A stretch of DNA of 9,270 bases from Candidatus Martarchaeota archaeon (lineage in GTDB: Archaea > Micrarchaeota > Micrarchaeia > Micrarchaeales > Micrarchaeaceae), in contig JAMCZL010000033.1 of the NCBI GenBank assembly GCA_023485745.1, positions 1 through 9,270 of the forward strand, read 5' to 3'. This document shows positions 1-7,600 of this stretch, one piece after another; position 1 is the first letter of the stretch, and each line of letters opens with the position of its first letter. Position numbers and translations under genes: made by a program. Below the pieces are notes generated by a model that worked only from the letters and a program-made list of their open reading frames with translations, was not told where the DNA came from and searched no databases.

Positions 1-3
1 AAA

Positions 4-972
4 ATGGCAGGCTCTCTACAATACTGGCATAGACGTCGCGCCCAGCGCAGGCTTCCGCGCGTAAGGAACGTGCCGAACACGGAAAAAGATCCGGTTTCAC
101 TTTCAAATATCGTGGCATTCAAGGCAGGGATGACTTCGTTGAGCTACATTGATGACTCAGAGTCTCCAAGCAAAGGCATGGAGGTGCTAAGGGGCTGCAC
201 TATACTCGAAGTGCCAAAGACCGAAGCGTACGGAATCAGATTCTATTCTGTCGATCCGACCACAAAGTACCTAAAATGCACCGCCGAAATATATAACAAG
301 GCCATAGCAAACAAAATAGGGATAAAAGAGATAAAGACAGACGAGTCAAAAATTTCAAAGTTCAAAGAAAGCCTTTCAGATTTCAAAAGAATCGGCGTGC
401 TGCTTGTTGCGCATGCCGACACAATTGGCGCTGAGCAGAATCACCCCACAAGATATGAAACCACGGTAACTGGGGGAAACGCGGAGCAGAGATTTGACTT
501 CGCAGCCCAGCTGGTGGGCAAAGAGGTTAAGCCTGCCGATGTGTTCAAGGGCGGCGAATTCGTCGATGTAGTTTCTGTTACAAAAGGCAAGGGGTGGGCA
601 GGTGTCATAAAAAGGCACGGGGTCAAAAGGCTGGACCACAAAGCAACCCAAAAAATAAGGCACATAGGCGCCCTTGGCGCATTTACCCCGGGCAAAATAA
701 TGTATACTGTGCCAAGACCCGGTCAGCTCGGATTCAATTACAGAACAGAACATAACAAAAGAATACTGGCGCTAGGCACGGCCTCGGACTCCGAAAAGGT
801 CAACATAAAATCTGGCATAAAGAACTACGGGTTAGTAAAAGGCGACTACATACTTATAGAAGGTTCGGTCCCAGGCCCATCCAAAAGGATAGTTAGGCTT
901 AAAAAGTCGGTTAACAACCGCAATGCAGCAGGCATAAAGGAACCAAAAGTCAATTATATAAAAGCCGTGTGA
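4..972 (+). CDS. rpl3: Large-subunit ribosomal protein uL3 (L3), archaeal type
   Basis: uL3 is an early-assembly protein of the large subunit. It binds 23S rRNA and sends an extension towards the peptidyl transferase centre. The reading frame encodes 322 residues, near the usual archaeal length. The N-terminus keeps the archaeal pattern GSLQYW followed by a basic R/P-rich stretch. Residues about 190-250 carry the core signature: TKGKGWAGVIKRHGVK, then GxxGAFTPGK, then PGQLG, RTEHNKRIL. The residue aligning with the conserved tryptophan at the tip of the central 'W-finger' is Phe227 (682-684). The ATG at position 4 fits the family N-terminus, but only three bases precede it, so a start just upstream of the window cannot be excluded. 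This is the first visible gene of the ribosomal cluster. Its stop codon overlaps a GTGAT Shine-Dalgarno motif (969-973) that serves uL4. The family is certain; only the exact start is open. Confidence 0.96.
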   Translation: MAGSLQYWHRRRAQRRLPRVRNVPNTEKDPVSLSNIVAFKAGMTSLSYIDDSESPSKGMEVLRGCTILEVPKTEAYGIRFYSVDPTTKYLKCTAEIYNKAIANKIGIKEIKTDESKISKFKESLSDFKRIGVLLVAHADTIGAEQNHPTRYETTVTGGNAEQRFDFAAQLVGKEVKPADVFKGGEFVDVVSVTKGKGWAGVIKRHGVKRLDHKATQKIRHIGALGAFTPGKIMYTVPRPGQLGFNYRTEHNKRILALGTASDSEKVNIKSGIKNYGLVKGDYILIEGSVPGPSKRIVRLKKSVNNRNAAGIKEPKVNYIKAV

Positions 973-979
973 TTATTTT

Positions 980-1765
980 ATGGCAAAGAGCATAGATGTA
1001 TTAAACACAGATGGCAAGAAAGACCACAAACTAGAGTTAGCGGAGGTCTTCGAGACAGAAATAGAGCCCTGGCTCATCAGAAGGGCCGCGATAGCGGAGA
1101 ACACATACCGCCTGCAGCCGCAGGGGCACTTCCCGTTGGCAGGAATGCAGACCACAGCGCAATACTACGGCGCAATGATGTCATACAGGACTGGCAGGCA
1201 CATGGGAAGGGCAATAAGGCCAAGGGAAAAGTTGGGGGGAGGAGTGCAGGGCAAGGTAAAAAGGATTCCGTCCTCAGTGAAAGGAAAACGCGCACACCCA
1301 CACATGATAGAAAAAAAGCTGATAGAGAAAATGAACAAGAAAGAATACCAGGCAGCAATAAAATCCGCAATAGCATATTCTGCGTCTTCGAACCCAGCTT
1401 CTGGCATAGAGGCTCCAATAGTATTTTCAGATTCTCTGGAATCCGTGAAAAAGTCCAAGGACATCATAAAAATGCTAAAAGCCATAAACATATACAAACT
1501 GATAAGCGACAAAAGCAAGAGGGAAAAGGGAACCTCAAGGCGCACGCAGCGCAAAGCGTTTTCAAAGAAGATAGCAATTATCGTGCTTAAGGACGATGGC
1601 GCAGTGAGGGCGTCAAGGAACATACCTGGCATAACTGCGGTAAAGCTGTCCGCCCTCAAGGTCAACGACCTAGTTCCCGGCGGAGAACACCCACTCGTAC
1701 CGATATGGAGCGAAAGCGCCCTCAAGTCTATAGACCAGGAAATAGCAAAACTGTCGCTCAAATAA
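980..1765 (+). CDS. rpl4: Large-subunit ribosomal protein uL4 (L4), archaeal/eukaryotic type
   Basis: uL4 is a primary 23S rRNA-binding protein whose extended loop lines the peptide exit tunnel. The frame encodes 261 residues, typical for archaea. Residues about 60-110 form the expected long basic and glycine-rich loop, containing TGRHMGRAIRPREK, GGGVQGKVKR and KGKRAHPH. The C-terminal Rossmann-like half follows, with KKIAIIVLKDDG and the N-terminal-facing signature around NIPGITAVKLSALKVNDLVPGG, here reported only by its key residues: N-I-P-G, then V-N-D-L. The ATG at 980 lies 7 bases past the uL3 stop. GTGAT at 969-973, overlapping that stop, is a suitable Shine-Dalgarno site with a six-base gap. 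The gene precedes uL23, the standard archaeal order. Nothing is broken or missing. Confidence 0.96.
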   Translation: MAKSIDVLNTDGKKDHKLELAEVFETEIEPWLIRRAAIAENTYRLQPQGHFPLAGMQTTAQYYGAMMSYRTGRHMGRAIRPREKLGGGVQGKVKRIPSSVKGKRAHPHMIEKKLIEKMNKKEYQAAIKSAIAYSASSNPASGIEAPIVFSDSLESVKKSKDIIKMLKAINIYKLISDKSKREKGTSRRTQRKAFSKKIAIIVLKDDGAVRASRNIPGITAVKLSALKVNDLVPGGEHPLVPIWSESALKSIDQEIAKLSLK

Positions 1766-1778
1766 AAGGTGTGCTCAA

Positions 1779-2030
1779 ATGAATGTATTAAGATATCCAA
1801 TTGCAACAGAAAAGGCCGTAAACCTGATCTCAAAGAACAACGTGATAATGTATGTCGTAAATCTGCGCGCAACAAAGCAGGAAATAAAAAAAGAGTTTGA
1901 ATCGCTGTTCAAGGTCAAGGTGAGCAAGGTACGCACCATAAATTCGCCTGCAAATGTGCGCAAGGCATTCATAACCATTGCTAAGGGGTACAACGCCAGC
2001 GACGTTGCAATGAAGCTTAAGCTAGTATGA
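1779..2030 (+). CDS. rpl23: Large-subunit ribosomal protein uL23 (L23)
   Basis: uL23 sits at the exit of the nascent-peptide tunnel and is part of the docking site for the signal recognition particle and the translocon. The 83-residue product is the normal compact archaeal form. It begins with the family pattern YPIATEKAVNLI, continues with a basic KQEIKKEFESLFKVKV strand-helix region, and ends with the hydrophobic strand KAFITIAKGYNASDVA. The ATG at 1779 is 13 bases past the uL4 stop and is preceded by AAGGTG at 1767-1772, a good Shine-Dalgarno match. Of its seven Ile codons four are AUA, two AUU and one AUC. Confidence 0.96.
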   Translation: MNVLRYPIATEKAVNLISKNNVIMYVVNLRATKQEIKKEFESLFKVKVSKVRTINSPANVRKAFITIAKGYNASDVAMKLKLV

Positions 2031-2039
2031 GGAATAAAA

Positions 2040-2753
2040 ATGGGAAAGAAATTAAGACAGCAAAGAAGGGGAAAGGGATCCAACGTCTACAGGAAGCTTC
2101 CTGGTACATTCGACGCAATGGTAAACTACGGTTCAAACCCTAACGTCGCTGTCGGCGAAGTCGCTTCAATAATCAATCATACGGGCCACACTGCCCCGCT
2201 AATGGAAATAATATACGAGGATTTCTCAAAAGGCTACCTCATAGCCCCAGAAGGTATAAAAATTGGGGATAAGGTATACGTAAACACGCAGAGCCCGAAC
2301 TACTCTTTAGGAAGCGTTGTAAGGCTCTCTGATGTTCCAGAAGGGATACCAATCTACAACATAGAATCTAATCCGGGGGACGGCGGCAAGCTCATACGGG
2401 CGGCCGGCTCATTCGCAAGAATATCCGCGAGAGAGCAGGGCAGGATAACCGTGCAGATGCCGTCAAAAAGCCCAATATCTCTAAGCGGCGATTGCCGCGC
2501 ACAGCTCGGCGTAATATCCGGCGGCGGTCTGAAAGATCAGCCTCTGCTTAAGGCAGGCAAGAGCCATTATATTAATCATACCCTCAACAGGCTTTGGCCT
2601 AGGAACAGGGGCGTTAAGATGAATCCGGTTGACCACCCATTCGGCGGCAAACAGCATCATAAAGGCAAGAGCAGCGAAACCAAGCGCGGAGCGTCGCCAG
2701 GAAGGAAGGTAGGACATATAGCCGCAAGGCGCATCGGCAGAAAGAAGAGATGA
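2040..2753 (+). CDS. rpl2: Large-subunit ribosomal protein uL2 (L2)
   Basis: uL2 is needed for subunit association and lies close to the peptidyl transferase centre. The 237-residue product matches the archaeal length. It begins with the basic GKKLRQQRRGKGS segment, followed by the OB-fold and SH3-like domains, with GKSHYINHTLNRLWPRNRGV around 170-190. The C-terminal loop MNPVDHPFGG, with the universally conserved histidine, comes next, then PGRKVGHIAARRIGR. The loop normally continues as a third glycine (DHPxGGG). Here that residue is Lys (2650-2652), followed by QHHKGK, which departs from a near-universal motif. The ATG at 2040 follows the uL23 stop by nine bases. GAGG at 2029-2032, overlapping that stop, can act as Shine-Dalgarno with about seven bases spacing. 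Confidence 0.97.
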   Translation: MGKKLRQQRRGKGSNVYRKLPGTFDAMVNYGSNPNVAVGEVASIINHTGHTAPLMEIIYEDFSKGYLIAPEGIKIGDKVYVNTQSPNYSLGSVVRLSDVPEGIPIYNIESNPGDGGKLIRAAGSFARISAREQGRITVQMPSKSPISLSGDCRAQLGVISGGGLKDQPLLKAGKSHYINHTLNRLWPRNRGVKMNPVDHPFGGKQHHKGKSSETKRGASPGRKVGHIAARRIGRKKR

Positions 2754-2757
2754 AAAC

Positions 2758-3150
2758 ATGGCAGAGAAAGTTGCATTCAGAGGGAAAGTTCCAAGCGAAC
2801 TGGAAAAGCTCACAAACGAGGAATACGCAAAGCTTATAAAGTCAAGGCAAAGAAGGTGGCTTAAGCGCAATTCGATACAGCTCAGGCAGCTTTCAGAAAA
2901 AATTTCGAGATACAGGCAGAAAGGCATAAATAAACCAATAAAAGTAAAATCAAGATCTGCCCTGATAATGCCTTCATGGATAGGCATGCAGTTTGAGATA
3001 TACAACGGCAAGGAATATCAGAAACTTGAAATAACCGCAGCAATGCTTGGTCACAGGCTTGGCGAGTTCGTGTACTCTACAAAGAGGGTAATGCACTCCG
3101 CTCCAGGAATAAAGGCTACAAGGGGAAGCAAATTCCTTTCGCAGAAGTGA
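2758..3150 (+). CDS. rps19: Small-subunit ribosomal protein uS19 (S19), archaeal type
   Basis: uS19 binds 16S rRNA in the head of the small subunit near the A site. The 130-residue product has the archaeal/eukaryotic N-terminal helical extension: FRGK, then a SRQRRWLKR basic segment at about 39-47. The conserved core comes next: IMPSWIGMQFEIYNGKEY, MLGHRLGEFVYSTKRVMH and APGIKATRGSKF. The ATG at 2758 is only four bases past the uL2 stop. GATGA (2749-2753), which includes that stop codon, is one mismatch from GGTGA and sits four bases before the ATG. The same spacing is seen at several other genes in the window. This is a clear, intact family member in its standard position between uL2 and uL22. 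Confidence 0.96.
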   Translation: MAEKVAFRGKVPSELEKLTNEEYAKLIKSRQRRWLKRNSIQLRQLSEKISRYRQKGINKPIKVKSRSALIMPSWIGMQFEIYNGKEYQKLEITAAMLGHRLGEFVYSTKRVMHSAPGIKATRGSKFLSQK

Positions 3151-3151
3151 T

Positions 3152-3157
3152 AGGTGA
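3152..3157 (+). promoter_or_regulatory. Shine-Dalgarno site AGGTGA that sets the uL22 start
   Basis: AGGTGA is a full match to the archaeal anti-Shine-Dalgarno sequence. It lies five bases before a TTG at 3163. The only upstream alternative, a GTG at 3154, is inside the motif itself, so it cannot be the start this site serves. The spacing resembles that of other genes here, such as GGTGA plus four bases before the uS3 ATG. Confidence 0.75.
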
Positions 3158-3162
3158 ACAAA

Positions 3163-3972
3163 TTGAAATACTCATACAACAAGGACAAGTCAAAAGTCGT
3201 TTTCGCAGGCAGGGAGGATCTTAACGCAAGTTTCAAGGACCTCTCTGCAGTCTGCGACTCGATAAGATACAGGAACGCGGCAGAGGCAATGGAGATACTG
3301 GAAGGCATAAAAGGCGGCTCAAGGCCAGTTCTTTATCTGAGACATAACAAGCACATGGGATCAAGGCACGAGCTTGGCGGCCGCAAGGGCAGGTTCCCTA
3401 AAAAGTGTGCAGGAATGATAAAGAACATACTTACCACTGCAATGGCGAATGCAACCTCAAAAGGCAAGGATCCAGAAAGCATGGTTGTATCGCACGCATC
3501 GGCAAACAAAACCCAGATAATAAGCAGGTCGCCTTCAAAAGGAATACTATACCACAGCGGAGGTTACGGATACGCATCGCTGAGAAGAAGCGACTTAGAG
3601 CTCGCCAAGGTCGAAATAGGGCTTTCCGAAATTGACCAAATAGAGCTGGGCCCAGAAAAAATAAGGCTGATAAAGGCCAACAACGAAAGATACCTGAAGA
3701 AGAAGGCATCTGGAAAGAAACAGACGCCGCAGAGAAAACCGCACAAGGAGGTATCAAAGCAGGAAAGCAAGAATGCAGAGGGAAAGCCAAAACCCCCGGA
3801 AAAACCGGTGCAGGCAGAAAAACAGCCCGAAAAAGCCCTCCCAAAACCTGAAGACAAGCCGAATAACTTGCCAATGGTAGAGAGCAAGGCTGCAAATACC
3901 CCTTCTCAAAATCCTAACGGCAATAAACCTGCAGAGGAAGCAAAGCAAGGCGATAAAAACAACGGTGAATAA
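3163..3972 (+). CDS. rpl22: Large-subunit ribosomal protein uL22 (L22) with long charged C-terminal tail
   Basis: uL22 lines the exit tunnel with a long beta hairpin and binds all 23S rRNA domains. From the preferred TTG start (3163) the product has 269 residues; a GTG at 3154 would add three residues but lies within the Shine-Dalgarno motif. The N-terminus MKYSYNKD resembles the family start (a short basic-aromatic lead-in ending in GYS). The core spans about 1-160: NAAEAMEILEGI, then RHNKHMG, GRKGRFPKKCAGMI, NATSKGKDPESMVVSHASA and the diverged C-terminal hairpin. Archaeal uL22 is usually about 150 residues. The last 90 or so residues here are an added tail very rich in Lys, Pro, Glu, Gln and Asn, with repeated KP/EKP/PEKP units and no hydrophobic core, so probably disordered. 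The TAA stop abuts the uS3 ATG directly, and the end of the tail encodes the uS3 Shine-Dalgarno GGTGA (3964-3968). Confidence 0.93.
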   Translation: MKYSYNKDKSKVVFAGREDLNASFKDLSAVCDSIRYRNAAEAMEILEGIKGGSRPVLYLRHNKHMGSRHELGGRKGRFPKKCAGMIKNILTTAMANATSKGKDPESMVVSHASANKTQIISRSPSKGILYHSGGYGYASLRRSDLELAKVEIGLSEIDQIELGPEKIRLIKANNERYLKKKASGKKQTPQRKPHKEVSKQESKNAEGKPKPPEKPVQAEKQPEKALPKPEDKPNNLPMVESKAANTPSQNPNGNKPAEEAKQGDKNNGE

Positions 3973-4596
3973 ATGGTAATAGAACGCAGATTTATAGACG
4001 ATGCAATAATCAAGCTTAACATCTCAAAGTTCCTCGGCACAGAACTTTCAAAGGCAGGGTTTTCCAGGGTAGAAATACAGAAGACGCCCATAATAACCAG
4101 GATAACGGTTTATGTGCTTAATCCCGGCAGGGTTATAGGCCGCGGGGGAAAGGCCATAGACGATCTTACAGAAACTATAAAGTCTAGATTTAAAGTCAAC
4201 AATCCGCGCATAAGCGTTATCGAGGTACAGAACAAGATGATAGAGCCTCTGCTTGTGGCCAAGGACATAGCATTCAAGCTGGAAAGGGGAATAAACCCGA
4301 GGAAAATAATACAGTTCACTCTCAAGAGCATAATGGAGAACGGCGCATTAGGCGCAGAAATAATAATAAGCGGCAAGCTCGCAGCCAAGGGTGCAAGGGC
4401 AAAAAGCATAAGGAAAAGCGTAGGCTACATACCCAAGGCTGGCGACGTGATAAACCTAGTCAACAAAGGTGTTGCGACGGCTTACCCGAAATACGGTGCC
4501 ATAGGGGTTGTGGTAAGGATAGTTCCACCCGGAACCGTATTCCCAGATAGGGAAATAAAGAAAGTGGAGATACCCAGGTCAATACTTAACGGGTAA
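3973..4596 (+). CDS. rps3: Small-subunit ribosomal protein uS3 (S3), archaeal type
   Basis: uS3 forms part of the mRNA entry channel in the small-subunit head and has helicase-associated function. The 207-residue product lacks long extensions. Residues about 10-95 form the KH domain with the nucleic acid-binding loop in NPGRVIGRGGKAIDDL (GxxG = GRGG). The C-terminal domain has GAEIIISGKLAAKGARAKSI and VPPGTVFPD, both diagnostic of the family. The ATG follows the uL22 stop with no gap. GGTGA at 3964-3968, inside the uL22 coding region, lies four bases upstream, so translational coupling with uL22 is likely. I counted 31 Ile codons: 28 AUA, three AUC and no AUU. In most archaea uL29 and aIF1/SUI1 follow; here aglB follows instead. 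Confidence 0.97.
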   Translation: MVIERRFIDDAIIKLNISKFLGTELSKAGFSRVEIQKTPIITRITVYVLNPGRVIGRGGKAIDDLTETIKSRFKVNNPRISVIEVQNKMIEPLLVAKDIAFKLERGINPRKIIQFTLKSIMENGALGAEIIISGKLAAKGARAKSIRKSVGYIPKAGDVINLVNKGVATAYPKYGAIGVVVRIVPPGTVFPDREIKKVEIPRSILNG

Positions 4597-4613
4597 CCCA
4601 CTGAAGCTGTGAT

Positions 4614-7600
4614 ATGATGGTAGACGTCCTGCTGGTATCTATAATTGCATTTGTTTCAATGTTCGTCCCAGGTGTACTACTTGCACTCGCGCTGCTTAAG
4701 GACACAAAGCTAAGCATGTTTGAAATAATAGTAATAGGATTCATATTCGGGTTAATAGCCCCGGCAACGCTAACTTGGCTGGAATCTTATCTTATAGCGT
4801 ACGCCCACTTCTTCGCATTTTCACTAAGCCTGTTCGAAATAAACGCCGCAATCCTCACCATAATAGGGTTTCTGCTTTGCATGCAGCAGGGTGTCTTCAA
4901 GGGTCTGAAGATGCCGTCTCTGAAGCTCAGGTTCGAGCAGGACTCACAATTAGAGGAAATAAAACTGGAAAAGGACTTCAAGAAAAGGGTTGGCATGCTG
5001 AGGGCCAGGCTCGAAGACTTCGAAGCAGCAAAAGAGATAATAAAGAAGCATTCAGAAGAGGAAAGAATCCTATTTGAAAAGCAGTCTAAGGAGCTTTCAA
5101 ACATAAGCATCACGCCCGAAGAGCGCCAAAAGATAGAAAAGCTCCACAGGGACGAAGAAGAAAGGCTGTTCTACGACCACGAGCAGGAAGAGATGCTTTT
5201 GCTGAACAAGCTAAAAAATGAATCTGGAAAAGCCCCAGAGCAAAAGCCTGCACAGCGTTCCGGGCTGCAAATAACCAAAATGACATGGGTATGGATTATA
5301 CTCCTTTTCCTAATGCTCCTCACGTTTGCGACGAGGATGATGAGCGTAGGAATAACTCCCAAATTCTTCGAATTCGACCCGTATTTTGATATGATGGCCA
5401 CAAAATTCCTACTTACCTATGGGCAGCAGATACTGTATTCGCCATCTGCATGGCCTGTGCTTCCAAGCGGCACCATATTCAGAATCCAGCCCCTAGTTCC
5501 ATACTTGGAAGCCTACTGGTACAACCTGGCAAATGCCTTCGGTCCGAACTATACTACGCTAAACAATTCCTTGCTTAGCTACGTCGGCGGAATATATCCC
5601 CCCATAACCGCCGCTCTGCTGGTATTTGTAATATTCATGCTGCTTTACCACGAATATGATGAAAAAATAGCACTCATAGGAGCGGCGCTTACCGCAACGA
5701 TGCCGGTGCTTTTCACAACATTCGTCTCCGGCGAGCAATTACTTGAGCCGTGGGGCATATTCAGCCTGTTCTTCTTCTTCGCAGCATACCTGCTTGCGGT
5801 AAAAAACATGAAAAGTACAAGGCTGGCAATCTTTGCAGGCATCGCATTCGCCTCAACTTTTCTCGGCGCCCACTACTATACTGTGGATACCGGGGTGCTT
5901 GTAATCTACATACTGATACAGGGAGTAATAGACGTGCTGAGGGGCGACATGACAAAGTACTTCTACAAGATGAACATAATAGTCATAGTTGTAATATCAA
6001 TATTCCTGATACTATACCACCCATATCACGCAACCCTTACAGGAAGGATACCGTCGGTCCTAGGCATACCTATAACTATTTCAGGACCCCTATTCGCCCT
6101 AATCATAATCGCAATATTCGACTTCGTGCCCAAATTCCTGCACAAACAAAAGCTGGTATTCAAGCGCCTTAACACAACAGAGTATCTGGAATGGATGTTT
6201 TTCCTGCTCATAGTGCTACTGCTTCTGGTTTCGTTCACGAAATTGGGCGCTCCACTCCGCGCGTATATAAACCTGAGCAAAAAATTCACGACACCGTCCT
6301 CCCCGTTGTTCATGACCGTCGAAGAGTATATCCCAACGGGCCTGCTTTACAACTTCGGCGCCAATGGATTTGGCCTAATAGGAGCAAGCCTATCCGGGGT
6401 GCCAATAATGGTATGGCTGATATCTGCCATAGCAATAATCCTTATACTTATAAATATAATATTCAGGAACGAAAAGAGCGGGGTTTTCTACCTGGCAATA
6501 GCGCTGCCGCTAATGGTGGCTGGATTTTCTGAGGTAAAATACCTTCCCCATTTCGGTGTTGCATTCATAATGCTATTTTCAATAATGCTGGGAGAGATAA
6601 TATACCTGTCCTATTCAAATTTCAACGTATTCGATCAGCTTAAGCTGAGGAAAGAAAAGGACCGCGCAGCAGTCTTTGGCGAAGCCTACGAGAGCCACAC
6701 CCTGGTTTACATAGGCGCGATTTCGCTTGGACTGTTCTTCGTGTCCCCACTTCTCGCCCTAATACTGCTGCTAATACTCATATTTTCAAAGAAATTCAAT
6801 CAGTACAACACTAAATTATGGGCAATGGTGGCGCTCATAGTAATAATAGAAGTCGGTTCGCAGCTTGCAACAGGGAGCATAATCTATGGAGAAAGCTCCT
6901 CGATAATAAGCGCTTTCTCGGCATCTGCTGTAAACTCTGCAAGCCCATCTACGGCATGCACAACCCTGTCCAATCATGGCAACAGCATAGGTATAGACCT
7001 TTACTGCAACGTGGTTCCTAACTATTGGCTTGCTGCGGGGCAGTGGATGTCGGAGAATGCGGGCCCGTATGGGCCAAGGCTATTGGCATGGTGGGACTAC
7101 GGGGACTGGATAAACTGGTTCGGAAACAGCAACGCGGTCATAAGGGGCGACAACGCAGTTCCAGCCGAGGATGAGGCGGTAGCAGCCAACTACGTCCTTG
7201 GTCCAAAGGACGGCTATACCACTTCGGTGCTGGCAAACATGATGAACACCAACCAGACTAAATACATAATATTCGACCAAGGCCTCATACAAAAGTGGCA
7301 GGCCCTTGACTTTTTGGCGTGCGTGCACGTAAACGAGACGTCTGAAGCCTACGCCATAGCGCAGGGCAAATCTCAGAGCCCGCCTGTGCCGTTCGTACTA
7401 GGAAATTCTCCGTGCGAGATAGCGCATGATCCGCAATTCGTACTTCTGCCGCTGCCAGCTCTGATACCCTCGGCTAACACCACCCAGAATCTTGAATTCT
7501 ACTGCCCGATATCAAACAGCAGCGTCCAATACATACGCGGATTCCTAGTTACTGGAAGTTCGCTATCGAACCAATCTGTATGCATAAAATCGGTTCCTAC

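Noticed and set aside
1165..1875. Minus-strand open frame of 236 codons opposite uL4 and the start of uL23
   Set aside because: It is antisense to two certain ribosomal genes, has a biased Ser/Leu/Phe composition typical of a complementary-strand shadow, and shows no recognisable domain.
2481..3011. Minus-strand open frame of 176 codons opposite uL2 and uS19
   Set aside because: It covers the most conserved coding parts of two ribosomal proteins and has no family features.
3154..3162. GTG start for uL22
   Set aside because: The GTG is part of the AGGTGA Shine-Dalgarno motif, so the TTG at 3163 is better supported.
3431..3895. Minus-strand open frames opposite uL22, including a Phe/Leu/Cys-rich one
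   Set aside because: The composition is the complement of the Lys/Pro/Glu-rich uL22 tail; no start signal or family pattern was seen.
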